A program made the position numbers and the translations under genes. A stretch of 64,000 nt of DNA from Ralstonia condita (GTDB lineage: Bacteria; Pseudomonadota; Gammaproteobacteria; Burkholderiales; Burkholderiaceae): the NCBI RefSeq assembly GCF_958405655.1, contig NZ_CATYWO010000003.1:124001-188000 (forward strand), given 5' to 3'. Of the stretch, positions 15,837 through 24,976 are shown piece after piece; the first letter of the stretch is position 1, and each line of letters opens with the position of its first letter. Under the pieces are notes generated by a model that saw only the letters and a list, made by a program, of their open reading frames with translations, made no database searches and was not told the origin of the DNA.

Positions 15837-17336
15837 TCAGAGACCCGCCATGTTGATGTACTTGATCTCCAGGTACTCGTCGATGCCGTACTTCGAGCCT
15901 TCTCGCCCGAGCCCCGACTGCTTGACGCCGCCGAAGGGCGCTTCGGCCGTCGAGATCAGCCCCGTGTTGACGCCGACCATGCCGCTCTCCAGCGCCTCGG
16001 ACACACGCCACGCGCGACCGAGATCGCGCGTGTAGAAGTACGCGGCCAGGCCGAACTCGGTGTTGTTGGCTGCCGCGACGGCCTCGTCTTCAGTGTCGAA
16101 CGGAATGAGCGCCGCCAGCGGGCCGAACGTTTCTTCGTGCGTCAGCAGCATGCCCGGCCGGGCATCCACCACGACGGTCGGCTCGAAGAACGCGCCGCCT
16201 TGCGCGGCCAGCGCATGCGGCTTGCCGCCCACCAGCACCCGCGCGCCTTGCGACACGGCGTCATCCAGATGCTGGCGGACCTTCTCCATGGCGCGCATGT
16301 GGATCAGCGGGCCCTGCTGCACGCCGGGCTCGGTGCCGTTGCCCACGCGCAGTGCCCGCACGGCATCGGCCAGCTTGGCGGCGAACGCGTCGTAGATGCC
16401 GCGCTGAACATAGAAGCGGTTGGCGCATACGCACGTTTGGCCCGCATTGCGGTACTTGGCGATCATCGCGCCTTCCACGGCCGCGTCGACGTCGGCATCG
16501 TCGAACACGATGAACGGCGCGTTGCCGCCCAGTTCCAGCGACAGCTTCTTGATGTCTTCTGCGCACTGGCGCATCAGCAGGCGGCCCACGGCGGTAGAGC
16601 CCGTGAAGCTCAGCTTGCGGACGATCGGGTTGGACGTCAGTTCGCCGCCGATGGGCTGTGAGTCGCCGGTCACGATCGAGAGCAGCCCGGCAGGCACGCC
16701 GGCCCGCGCTGCAAGCTCGGCAAACGCCAACGCGGAGTAGGGCGTCTCGAGCGCGGGCTTGACCACCATCGCGCAGCCCGCCGCCAATGCCGGCCCAACC
16801 TTGCGCGTCATCATCGCGATCGGAAAATTCCACGGTGTGATGGCGGCGGTCACGCCAATCGGCTCTTTCTGCACGACGATGCGGCGGTCGCCCTGCGGCG
16901 AGGGAATCGTGTCGCCGTAGATGCGGCGCGCTTCTTCGGCAAACCATTCGATGAAGGACGCGGCGTAGGCGATCTCGCCGGCGGCTTCGGCCAGCGGCTT
17001 GCCCTGCTCGGCCGTGAGGATGGCGGCGAGGTCCTGCTGGTGCTCCAGCATCAAATCGGCCAGCTTGCGCAGGATCTTGGCGCGATCGCGTGCGCTGACC
17101 TTGCGCCAGGCGCGCTGCGTCGCCTGTGCGGCGTCGATGGCGCGGCGCGTCTCGGCGGCGCCCATGGCGGGCACGGTGCCAATCTTCCGCCCGGTGGCGG
17201 GGTCGACCACATCGCGCGTGGTGCCGTCATCGGCATCGGCCCAGGTGCCGGCGAGGAATGCCTGCGTGCACCACAGGCCGGGGTCTTTCAGGGCGATGGG
17301 CGCGGCAGGCGCGCCCGGCAGATCGGTGCGGGTCAT
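15837..17336 (-). CDS. gabD: NADP-type succinate-semialdehyde dehydrogenase
   Basis: A 499-residue aldehyde dehydrogenase that oxidises succinate semialdehyde to succinate, the second step of GABA breakdown. Visible: AITPWNFPIAMMTRKVGPAL, catalytic Glu in LELGGNAPFIVF, catalytic Cys in NAGQTCVCANRF, and the C-terminal GGVKQSGLGREGS. The CVCANR form is typical of GabD. It follows gabT with only 4 bp between stop and start and is therefore in one operon, controlled by the divergent GabR. Confidence 0.95.
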   Translation of the reverse strand: MTRTDLPGAPAAPIALKDPGLWCTQAFLAGTWADADDGTTRDVVDPATGRKIGTVPAMGAAETRRAIDAAQATQRAWRKVSARDRAKILRKLADLMLEHQQDLAAILTAEQGKPLAEAAGEIAYAASFIEWFAEEARRIYGDTIPSPQGDRRIVVQKEPIGVTAAITPWNFPIAMMTRKVGPALAAGCAMVVKPALETPYSALAFAELAARAGVPAGLLSIVTGDSQPIGGELTSNPIVRKLSFTGSTAVGRLLMRQCAEDIKKLSLELGGNAPFIVFDDADVDAAVEGAMIAKYRNAGQTCVCANRFYVQRGIYDAFAAKLADAVRALRVGNGTEPGVQQGPLIHMRAMEKVRQHLDDAVSQGARVLVGGKPHALAAQGGAFFEPTVVVDARPGMLLTHEETFGPLAALIPFDTEDEAVAAANNTEFGLAAYFYTRDLGRAWRVSEALESGMVGVNTGLISTAEAPFGGVKQSGLGREGSKYGIDEYLEIKYINMAGL

Positions 17337-17340
17337 GGCG

Positions 17341-18621
17341 TCAAGCCTCCAGGACGCGTTGCAGGATGGCGAGCCCCTCTTCGAACACGGCGTCTTCGAT
17401 GGTCAGCGGGAACAGGAAGCGGATCACGTTGCCGTAGACGCCGCACGACAGCAGCAGCAAGCCGGCTTCAAGCGCACGCTGCTGCACGAGCTTGGTGAAA
17501 TCGGCGTCGGGCTTGCCATCCGGTGTATTGAACTCGACAGCAACCATCGCGCCCACGCCGCGCACTTCGGCAATGCGCGGCTGCCTGGCCTGGGCGGCGT
17601 TGAGGGCATCGACCAGGCGTGCGCCCAGCGCGGCCGAACGCTCGCATAGCTTTTCATCGGCGATGATGTCGAGCACCGCGTGCGCGGCCGCCACGGCCAG
17701 CGGGTTGCCGGCGTAGGTGCCGCCGAGGCCGCCGGGGGCGGGTGCGTCCATGATCTCGGCGCGGCCGGTGACGGCGGACAGCGGCAGCCCACCTGCGAGG
17801 CCCTTCGCCATCGTCATCAGGTCGGGCAGCACGCCGGTGTGCTCCATGGCAAACAGCTTGCCGGTGCGGGCGAAGCCGGTCTGTACTTCGTCGGCGATCA
17901 TCACGATGCCGTGTTCATCGCAGAGCGCACGCACGGCGCGTACAAAATCGGCGGGCATCTGGTAGAAGCCGCCCTCGCCCTGCACCGGCTCGAAGATGAT
18001 GGCTGCCACCTGGCGCGGATCGATATCGGCCTTGAACAGGCGCTGGATGGCATCGAGCGCATCCTGCGTGCTCACGCCATGCAGCGCGACAGGCGCGGGC
18101 ACGTGGTAGATGCTGCCCGGGAACGGCCCGAAGCCCGTCTTGTACGGCACCACCTTGCCGGTCAGCGACATGCCCATGAACGTGCGGCCGTGGAACGCGC
18201 CCGTGAGCGCGATCACACCCGGGCGGCCCGTGTGCGCCCGTGCGATCTTGATGGCGTTTTCCACGGCCTCGGCGCCGGTGGTGAAGAACGCGGTCTTCTT
18301 GGCATAAGTGCCCGGCGTGATCGCGTTCAGGCGCTCGGCCAATTCGACGTACGAGCCGTACGGCACGATCTGGTAGGCGGTGTGCGTGAAGTGATCCAGC
18401 TGCTCGCGCACGGCTTGCACCAGGCGCGGGTGGCGGTGACCCGTATTGACCACGGCAATGCCGGCCGCGAAGTCGATGTAGCGGCGGCCTTCCACGTCCC
18501 AGAACAGCGCGTTCTCGGCGCGCTCGGCGTAGCGGTCGGTCATCACGCCGACACCGCGCGGCGTGGCGGCCAGGCGGCGGGCATTCCATTGGGCGTTCTG
18601 TTGCGGGTCTCGGGCGTTCAT
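17341..18621 (-). CDS. gabT: 4-aminobutyrate aminotransferase
   Basis: A 426-residue class III aminotransferase that converts GABA and 2-oxoglutarate to succinate semialdehyde and glutamate. PLP-binding Lys in MTMAKGLAGGLPLSAV, cofactor-binding Asp in VMIADEVQTGFARTG, and TGAEAVENAIKIAR. First gene of gabTD. Start chosen at MNARDPQQN by similarity to relatives; an in-frame ATG 57 bp upstream, nearer gabR, cannot be excluded and neither has a strong ribosome site. Confidence 0.95.
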   Translation of the reverse strand: MNARDPQQNAQWNARRLAATPRGVGVMTDRYAERAENALFWDVEGRRYIDFAAGIAVVNTGHRHPRLVQAVREQLDHFTHTAYQIVPYGSYVELAERLNAITPGTYAKKTAFFTTGAEAVENAIKIARAHTGRPGVIALTGAFHGRTFMGMSLTGKVVPYKTGFGPFPGSIYHVPAPVALHGVSTQDALDAIQRLFKADIDPRQVAAIIFEPVQGEGGFYQMPADFVRAVRALCDEHGIVMIADEVQTGFARTGKLFAMEHTGVLPDLMTMAKGLAGGLPLSAVTGRAEIMDAPAPGGLGGTYAGNPLAVAAAHAVLDIIADEKLCERSAALGARLVDALNAAQARQPRIAEVRGVGAMVAVEFNTPDGKPDADFTKLVQQRALEAGLLLLSCGVYGNVIRFLFPLTIEDAVFEEGLAILQRVLEA

Positions 18622-18744
18622 GGCGGTCGGGATGTGTGGGGTCAAAAAAGATGCGATGCGGGCCAGTGTCGCAGTCATTGGCCCCGTACAATGAGACCCA
18701 ATCAGGTTTTTCTTTTAGAACCATTTCCGGCTCCGCAGCCCGCC

Positions 18745-20289
18745 ATGGCAGACCATTCCCCCGCCCACCGTGCCAGCATGCTGGTCGACTACCTGCAGCG
18801 GCGCTTCGATCGATCCGACGGTTCCGGTCCCGGTGGAGAGCCCGACCACCGCCGCCTGTACCGCGTGCTGCAGGAGGGCATCCTGCGCGATGAGCTGCAG
18901 CCCGGCACACGCCTGCCGTCATCGCGGCAACTGGCGTCGGAACTGGGCATCGCGCGCAACACGGTGATCCATGTTTACGAGCAACTGGGCGTGGAAGGCT
19001 ATGTCTCGGCCGGTGTCGGCAGCGGCACGTTCGTCGCCGATACCGCGCCGGACCGGCTCGACGCGGCGCCACCGGCGGTCGCTGCCGCCGCTGCGCCGAT
19101 CACCGAAGCGGCAATGCCGTCTGCGCCGATGCTGTCCACGCGCGGCCGTGCGCTGGTGCGCGATGCGGGTGCGAGTTCGCGCCAATGGGGCGCCTTCATG
19201 CCGGGTGTGCCGGAGGTGCGGATGTTTCCGGCGCGCATCTGGTCGCGGCTGCACAACCGGCTGCTGCGCAAGCCGTCGCCCGCGCTGTTGACGTACCCGG
19301 TGGGCGCCGGCTACCTGCCACTGCGCACTGCGCTGGCAGACTACCTGCGCACGGCGCGTGGGGTGCGTTGCGAACCCGAGCAGATCATCATCACCGCGGG
19401 CATCCACCCCTCGCTGCAGCTCATCGCCCAGTTGCTGTGCGACGCCGGCGACAGCGCGTGGATCGAAGACCCCGGCTATTGGGGCGTGCGCAGCGTACTC
19501 ACCGCTGCCGGCATCCGAACCGTGCCGCTGCCGGTGGATGACGAAGGCATGCGCTTCGACGCGCCCACGCGCACGCGTCAACGCGACAAGCCCCCCAAGC
19601 TGATGGTCGTGTCGCCTTCGCATCAGTATCCGCTCGGCTCGGTGATGAGCCTGGCGCGGCGCCGCGCGCTGCTGGCCACGGCGCACGCCACCAACGCATG
19701 GATCGCCGAAGACGACTACGACAGCGAATTCCGCTACGGCAGCCGTCCGCTGCCGTCGCTGCAGGGCCTGGACGAGGGCGGCCGCGTGCTCTACATGGGC
19801 ACGTTCTCCAAGGTGCTGTTCCCGAGCCTGCGGATTGGCTACCTGGTCGTGCCGCCGGCGCTCGCCGATGCCTTTGCGACAGGGCTGTCGGAGATGTTCC
19901 GCGGCGGGCAGATCCTCACGCAGGCCGTGCTCGCGGATTTCATTGCGGAAGGACATTTCGTTTCACACATCCGCCGCATGCGGGGCATCTATGCGGAACG
20001 GCGCGAGACGCTGCTGGCGTCCATCGCCGATGCATTCGGCGACGCGCTGCCCGTACATGACGGCGCCTCGGGACTGCACCTGGTGCTCGGCCTGCCGCCT
20101 GGCACCAACGATGTGGCCGTGGCCGAGCGGGCGCTGGCCAATGACGTCGTCACGCGGCCGCTCTCGCGCTATTACCAGGACGATGCACGCAGGCAACCTG
20201 GCTTGCTGCTGGGCTATGGACACGTTGAAACGGAGGCGATTGCCGCGCGGTTTCATACCTTGGCGCAGGCCGTGCGCAGCGTCGTTTGA
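18745..20289 (+). CDS. gabR: GabR-type (MocR family) transcriptional regulator
   Basis: A 514-residue fusion of a GntR-type winged helix (about 35-100; TRLPSSRQLASELGIARNTV) with a fold-type I aminotransferase domain (about 160-510) holding the PLP Lys in MGTFSKVLFPSLRIGYL. MocR regulators sense an amino compound through PLP; with gabTD divergent, GABA is the likely signal and gabTD the target. The linker (about 100-140) is Ala/Pro rich. An upstream in-frame ATG at 18691 would add 18 residues. Regulatory sites should lie in 18622-18744. Confidence 0.92.
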   Translation: MADHSPAHRASMLVDYLQRRFDRSDGSGPGGEPDHRRLYRVLQEGILRDELQPGTRLPSSRQLASELGIARNTVIHVYEQLGVEGYVSAGVGSGTFVADTAPDRLDAAPPAVAAAAAPITEAAMPSAPMLSTRGRALVRDAGASSRQWGAFMPGVPEVRMFPARIWSRLHNRLLRKPSPALLTYPVGAGYLPLRTALADYLRTARGVRCEPEQIIITAGIHPSLQLIAQLLCDAGDSAWIEDPGYWGVRSVLTAAGIRTVPLPVDDEGMRFDAPTRTRQRDKPPKLMVVSPSHQYPLGSVMSLARRRALLATAHATNAWIAEDDYDSEFRYGSRPLPSLQGLDEGGRVLYMGTFSKVLFPSLRIGYLVVPPALADAFATGLSEMFRGGQILTQAVLADFIAEGHFVSHIRRMRGIYAERRETLLASIADAFGDALPVHDGASGLHLVLGLPPGTNDVAVAERALANDVVTRPLSRYYQDDARRQPGLLLGYGHVETEAIAARFHTLAQAVRSVV

Positions 20290-20308
20290 CACGTGCGCCG
20301 AAACACAA

Positions 20309-20330
20309 AAGCCCCGCATGTGCGGGGCTT
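20309..20330 (-). terminator. Terminator between gabR and slmA
   Basis: A 10-bp perfect stem with a 2-base centre, followed on the minus strand by TTTTGTGTTT. It closes the argB-HAD-slmA transcript and, less efficiently, gabR from the other side. Confidence 0.8.
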
Positions 20331-20349
20331 CCTGCCGCAAGCGCTGTGC

Positions 20350-21003
20350 TCAGGCCAGCAGCACGCGCAGTTGCGCGTCCGCGCCTTCCACCGGCGATTT
20401 GCGGAAACCACTCTTGGCGTAGCGATGCCAGCGGCCCAGCACGGCACAGACGATGAGGTTCGCGCGTGAGGCGATATCGCTGTCGGCCGGCCATGCGCCT
20501 TGCGTCACGGCCATGCGCAGACTCTGCTTGAGCGACGCCTCGATGCGATCGAGACACTGCGCCATGCGCTCGGGCAGGCGCTCATCTTCGCCGACCAACG
20601 CATCGCCCACCAGCACGCGCGTCATGCCCGGATTCTTGTCGGCAAACGAGAGCAGCATGTGCGCGATCGCATGGGCCTGGCGCAGGCCGTGTTCTTCGCG
20701 CAGCGTGATCTGGTTGATGAGGCCGAAGACGGTCTGCTCGATGAATTCGATCAGCCCCTCGAACATCTGCGCCTTGCTGGCGAAATGGCGATAGAGCGCC
20801 GCCTCGGACACATCGAGCCTGGCTGCGAGCCCGGCCGTAGTGATCTTCTCACCACGCGGATGCTCGAGCATGCCGGCCAGCGTTTGCAGGATTTGCACCC
20901 GGCGCTCGCCGGGGCGCGGCCGCTTGCGGGCCGGTGGTGGTGCTTCGATGACGGCTTCCGAGGCCGACTCGGCCGCAGAAAACCGCGTTTGCGCGTTGCT
21001 CAT
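20350..21003 (-). CDS. slmA: Nucleoid occlusion factor SlmA (TetR family)
   Basis: A 217-residue TetR-fold protein. SlmA binds specific DNA sites and blocks FtsZ assembly over the nucleoid. Helix-turn-helix about 35-85 with ITTAGLAARLDVSEAALYRHFASKA (shown in part by LDVSEAALYRHFASKAQMFE), followed by EFIEQTVFGLINQI and a SlmA-like core LSFADKNPGMTRVLVGDAL. A 30-residue N-terminal extension rich in Ala/Pro/Arg precedes it. Last gene of the argB operon, 48 bp after the HAD gene. Confidence 0.93.
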   Translation of the reverse strand: MSNAQTRFSAAESASEAVIEAPPPARKRPRPGERRVQILQTLAGMLEHPRGEKITTAGLAARLDVSEAALYRHFASKAQMFEGLIEFIEQTVFGLINQITLREEHGLRQAHAIAHMLLSFADKNPGMTRVLVGDALVGEDERLPERMAQCLDRIEASLKQSLRMAVTQGAWPADSDIASRANLIVCAVLGRWHRYAKSGFRKSPVEGADAQLRVLLA

Positions 21004-21051
21004 GACGTCCTGGCCCCTCTCCCGTCCTGACTGCGGAGACTACCTGCCTGT

Positions 21052-21906
21052 CTAGCCGCGTCGAACAAGCCTTCGTTGTAGTTGAAGCACCGATTTTACT
21101 TTCACGCCCACATAGCCGGGCCGGTTGGCGAACAAAATCGGGGCGGCGGCCGGTTGATGTGGTGAATTTGCACGCGCGCCAACGGCTGCCGCTTGCATGG
21201 GATGCAAGGCATCGGCCGCAGCGGCCGGCTGCACGCCGGGCGCGACGCGCGGCAAGTAGCCCGTCACCCACACCGTGCCGATCCCAAGACGCCGATAGCG
21301 CTTGAGGTGAGAAAGCGTGTCTTCGACGAGGATGGCGCGCGATGGCGCAATCCGCTCGCGTGCCAGCAAGCGGCGCAGCATCAGCGGATCAGGCTTCGGG
21401 CGCAGACGACGATGCACCCACATGTGCTCGACGGCAATCTCACGCATGAACGCGCGCTTGAGGCCGATGTGCCGTAGCACCTCGCGCGCATAGGCGACCG
21501 GCGCGTTGGTCAGCAGGATCTTGCGTCCGGGCAGCGCGCGCAGCAACTGGGCGAGACCGCGCTCCGCGCGCACCATGGCGCGCAGGTCGTCAAAGCGATG
21601 GGCCTCGGCCAGGAAATCGTCCGGATCGACGCCATGGTGGCGCACCATGCCAAGAATGGTGGCGCCATAGCGGCGCCAGTAGTCGACGCGCACCTGGCTG
21701 GCGGTGGCTTCGTCGGTGCCGAGCACGCGGGCCACGTAGGCCGTCATCAGCCGGTTGATCTGCGGAAAGATCGCGTGCGAGGCGTGGTGGAGGGTGTTGT
21801 CGAGGTCGAACAGCCAGACGGGCTGTTGCACGGGCCGCGTGGGCGCCGCCACCTCGCGCGGCCAGGCGCGCGTACGGCGCGCCCGGGCCACCCGGGTGGT
21901 CTGCAT
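21052..21906 (-). CDS. HAD-family pyrimidine 5'-nucleotidase-like phosphatase
   Basis: A 284-residue HAD hydrolase: motif I FDLDNTLHHA near residue 35, motif II LLTNAP, motif III Lys in RRLRPKPDPLMLRRL and motif IV VEDTLSHLKRYR. The arrangement matches the pyrimidine 5'-nucleotidase (Sdt1/Phm8-like) branch, which dephosphorylates small phosphate metabolites; exact substrate unknown. Arg-rich N-terminal and Ala-rich C-terminal tails flank the fold. Its start overlaps the argB stop by 1 bp (TGATG), so it is coupled to argB; a functional link to arginine synthesis is not evident. Confidence 0.85.
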   Translation of the reverse strand: MQTTRVARARRTRAWPREVAAPTRPVQQPVWLFDLDNTLHHASHAIFPQINRLMTAYVARVLGTDEATASQVRVDYWRRYGATILGMVRHHGVDPDDFLAEAHRFDDLRAMVRAERGLAQLLRALPGRKILLTNAPVAYAREVLRHIGLKRAFMREIAVEHMWVHRRLRPKPDPLMLRRLLARERIAPSRAILVEDTLSHLKRYRRLGIGTVWVTGYLPRVAPGVQPAAAADALHPMQAAAVGARANSPHQPAAAPILFANRPGYVGVKVKSVLQLQRRLVRRG

Positions 21907-22832
21907 CAGTGCGAGCGGATCATGGTGCCGAACGCCTGTTCGGTCAGGATTTCCAGCAGCAGCGAGTGCTCGATACGGCCATCGACGATGTGCACCGAAT
22001 TGACGCCGCTCTTGGCCGCATCCAGTGCCGACGAGATCTTCGGCAGCATGCCGCCGGAAATCGTGCCGTCGGCGAACAGCTCGTCGATCTCGCGGGCGGA
22101 AAGATCGGTCAGCAGGTTGCCCTGCTTGTCCATCACGCCGGGAATGTTGGTCATCATGACCAGCTTCTCGGCCTTGAGGATTTCGGCCATCTTGCCGGCC
22201 ACCACGTCGGCATTGATGTTGTAGGCCTGGCCGTCATCGGAGAAGCCGATGGGCGAGATGACGGGAATGAACGCGTCGTCCTGCAGCGCCTTGACCACCG
22301 CCGGGTTGATCGCCTCGATGTCGCCCACGAAGCCGATATCGAGAAATTGCCCGGGGTTTTCACGGTCCGGCATCTTGAGCTTCTTGGCGCGGATCAGGCC
22401 GCCGTCCTTGCCGGTCAGGCCGACCGCCTGGCCGCCGTACTGGTTGATCAGCATGACGATGTCCTGTTGGACTTCGCCGCCGAGCACCCACTCGACCACT
22501 TCCATGGTCTCTTCGTCGGTCACGCGCATGCCCTGGATGAAGGTGCCGGTCTTGCCGATCTTCTTCAGGGCTTCGTCAATCTGCGGGCCGCCGCCGTGGA
22601 CTACCACCGGGTTCATGCCGACCAGCTTGAGCAGGATCACGTCACGCGCGAAGCCGTGCTTGAGCTTCTCTTCGGTCATGGCATTGCCACCGTACTTGAT
22701 GACGATGGTCTTGCCGTGGAACTTGCGAATGTAGGGCAGCGCTTGCGCAAGAATTTCAGCCTTGAGCGCCGGCGCGATATGCGCGAGTTCGGGGGCGAGG
22801 CCAGCAGGGTCGGGGGCAGCAGCAGCGGTCAT
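21906..22832 (-). CDS. argB: Acetylglutamate kinase
   Basis: A 308-residue amino-acid kinase that phosphorylates N-acetyl-L-glutamate, the second step of arginine synthesis. Seen: TIVIKYGGNAM nucleotide motif, VVVHGGGPQIDEALKK, VGLTGKDGGLIRA and GGMLPKISSALDAAKSGV, with the C-terminal VHIVDGRIEHSLLLE. Start at MTAAAAPDPAG; the long upstream frame overlaps the divergent sigma-factor leader and is not family-like. Heads the argB-HAD-slmA operon. Confidence 0.96.
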   Translation of the reverse strand: MTAAAAPDPAGLAPELAHIAPALKAEILAQALPYIRKFHGKTIVIKYGGNAMTEEKLKHGFARDVILLKLVGMNPVVVHGGGPQIDEALKKIGKTGTFIQGMRVTDEETMEVVEWVLGGEVQQDIVMLINQYGGQAVGLTGKDGGLIRAKKLKMPDRENPGQFLDIGFVGDIEAINPAVVKALQDDAFIPVISPIGFSDDGQAYNINADVVAGKMAEILKAEKLVMMTNIPGVMDKQGNLLTDLSAREIDELFADGTISGGMLPKISSALDAAKSGVNSVHIVDGRIEHSLLLEILTEQAFGTMIRSH

Positions 22833-23004
22833 GACGGTGACATCCGGTTGGGCGGGTATGATGGAGCGCCGAATGTCGCGTGCTACACAAACGGAGCAGC
22901 CCATTTTCGGCAGGCGCGATTTTACAAGAAAAGCATCTCCGGTCTGACCGCGCACCTTGCGTGCCTGCCGCACCGTTGCCGCGAAAGAACACCTCTGGGG
23001 AAAC

Positions 23005-23598
<594 letters not shown>

Positions 23599-23630
23599 GT
23601 CGCATGTCAGACGCATCACCGAGAAGAACC

Positions 23631-23843
23631 ATGCCGAACCGCTGGGGATTGCCCACCTGCCAGGAAGCCCACCGCATGCTGGTGGCCAAGATGGATCGAG
23701 AACTGCCCGCCAGCGAGCGCCTGCGCCTGCGTCTTCACCTGTTCGCATGTGATGCGTGCACGCGGTTTTCGCAGCAGATGGGATTCCTGCGCCAGGCCAT
23801 GCACCGGCTGGGCCAGGACGATGCCGGCAACGACCGCCCATGA
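23631..23843 (+). CDS. Small zinc-finger (zf-HC2) putative anti-sigma factor
   Basis: A 70-residue cytosolic protein with the ZAS-type pattern: early Cys (TCQEAH), then HLFACDACTRF giving HxxxCxxC. It lacks a membrane segment, unlike many anti-sigma factors, and so resembles the short soluble ZAS proteins that respond to redox or metal stress. Lies 32 bp after the sigma gene. An in-frame ATG at 23604 would add nine residues. Anti-sigma role inferred from motif and position. Confidence 0.8.
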   Translation: MPNRWGLPTCQEAHRMLVAKMDRELPASERLRLRLHLFACDACTRFSQQMGFLRQAMHRLGQDDAGNDRP

Positions 23844-24067
23844 AGACATCGATGCCGGTACGCCCGGCCAACACCACGTGCGGCAACTGCGGAACCACGC
23901 TGCGTTGCGGCGCCATCGGTGACGGGACCCAACCCGATCCGGCGTGCTGGTGCGCGGCGGAAGCGGCGCTACCCGCCCATGCCCGGCTTCCGGGACAGGG
24001 CTGTCTCTGCCCGCGCTGCCTGCGTGAGGCGATCGCACGCGCGCGCGCAGTTGCCGCGTCGGACTGA
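23840..24067 (+). CDS. Cysteine-rich CWC-family small protein
   Basis: A 75-residue protein with eight cysteines in CGNCGTTLRC, ACWCAA and GCLCPRC, the pattern of the cysteine-rich CWC family, which probably binds metal; function not known. Its ATG overlaps the stop of the zinc-finger gene by 4 bp (ATGA), so it is translated with the sigma/anti-sigma pair, which suggests a common role in redox or metal stress (inference). An alternative upstream start would lie inside the preceding gene. Confidence 0.8.
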   Translation: MKTSMPVRPANTTCGNCGTTLRCGAIGDGTQPDPACWCAAEAALPAHARLPGQGCLCPRCLREAIARARAVAASD

Positions 24068-24283
24068 TCAGTCCTGGCTGTCTTCGTTCAGCGTGCGCAG
24101 CGCGCGGCGGACGTCGGCCCGGCCGCGCTGGCGTTCGGCGTGACCGCCTTGGGTGTGGGCGCCCGCCTTGCGGCCACGGGCGAGCGGCACCAGGAAATTG
24201 CGTGGGCGCGCGATGCCGGCCTGGGTGGACGGCTCGATGCGGAAGGTCAGTTTCTGGCGGGTGCCCAGCGTCTTGTTAGCCAT
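24068..24283 (-). CDS. Small basic protein of unknown function
   Basis: A 71-residue basic protein (MANKTLGTRQKLTFRIEPS...) with no membrane segment or known domain that I recognise. Its stop abuts the stop of the CWC gene on the other strand. The many Arg/Lys/His residues, Gly-His-rich middle and a good start suggest a real gene, but only comparison with relatives can confirm this. A purine-rich GGAGTGCATTCC region stands just upstream. Confidence 0.55.
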   Translation of the reverse strand: MANKTLGTRQKLTFRIEPSTQAGIARPRNFLVPLARGRKAGAHTQGGHAERQRGRADVRRALRTLNEDSQD

Positions 24284-24337
24284 GAGGAATGCACTCCTTT
24301 GCCCTGTGCAGCCCGCAGCGACGCCCGCCGCAGACCA

Positions 24338-24835
24338 TCAGTGCATGTGTTCGCCGCCGTGGCCCATGGCGGGCATGTTGCCTGCGGTCAGGTCGCGTAC
24401 CTTGGCCTCGACCTTCTGCTCGACGACGCGCTTGTCGGCCAGTTCCACCTTGAGCGTGATCGGCACGGTGGTGTCCTTGACCAGAGGCTGCTTCAGATCC
24501 ATCAGCATCACATGGTAGCCGCCCGGCTTGAGTTGCACGGTTTGGCCCTTTGGCAGGTCAAGCGATGGCATGGCGCGCATGCGCATGACATTGCCCTCCA
24601 TCTTCATCTCGTGGATTTCAGCCGTACCCGCCACCGGCGTGGACACGCCCACCACCCTCGCGCCATCGGCCGATTGCAGCGTCATGAACGCCCCGCTCGC
24701 GGTCTGGCCGGGCACGGTGCCGCGCACCCAGGCGTCCTGCACCGTCACCTGTGCGAAAGCGGTAGCGCCGGCAAGCAGGCCAGCAGCCAGCGCAGCCACG
24801 CGAACGGAGTAACGCATCGATCGGGACATCTTCAT
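24338..24835 (-). CDS. Periplasmic copper chaperone PCu(A)C
   Basis: A 165-residue secreted protein: signal peptide (about 1-25, cleaving after TAFAQ) and a PCu(A)C cupredoxin-like domain with the copper motif spread over HEMKMEGNVMRM and GGYHVMLMDL, and a Met/His tail (MPAMGHGGEHMH). It delivers Cu(I) to cytochrome oxidase CuA assembly or buffers periplasmic copper. The start follows a GGAGCC site; the longer frame adds seven residues before the signal. Divergent from regB. Confidence 0.9.
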   Translation of the reverse strand: MKMSRSMRYSVRVAALAAGLLAGATAFAQVTVQDAWVRGTVPGQTASGAFMTLQSADGARVVGVSTPVAGTAEIHEMKMEGNVMRMRAMPSLDLPKGQTVQLKPGGYHVMLMDLKQPLVKDTTVPITLKVELADKRVVEQKVEAKVRDLTAGNMPAMGHGGEHMH

Positions 24836-24858
24836 GAAAGGCTCCTGTCGGGACAAAT

Positions 24859-24915
24859 GTGCTGCGCATTAAAGCACAGCGCTTGTGGGGGGATACGTTA
24901 GGTGCACAATTGTGC
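24859..24915. promoter_or_regulatory. Cluster of TGTGC/GCACA half-sites between pcuC and regB
   Basis: Between the divergent genes are an inverted pair TGTGCT (24859-24864) / AGCACA (24873-24878) and a perfect 12-bp palindrome GCACAATTGTGC (24904-24915). Four copies of one half-site within 57 bp suggest an operator array for a dimeric regulator affecting the copper-chaperone and redox-sensor genes. Identity of the regulator is unknown. Confidence 0.4.
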
Positions 24916-24976
24916 GGCCGATTGACGCATCGCGCCGGCCAGAACCGCGCGGCGCGCACGTTTACACTTACCCGCC

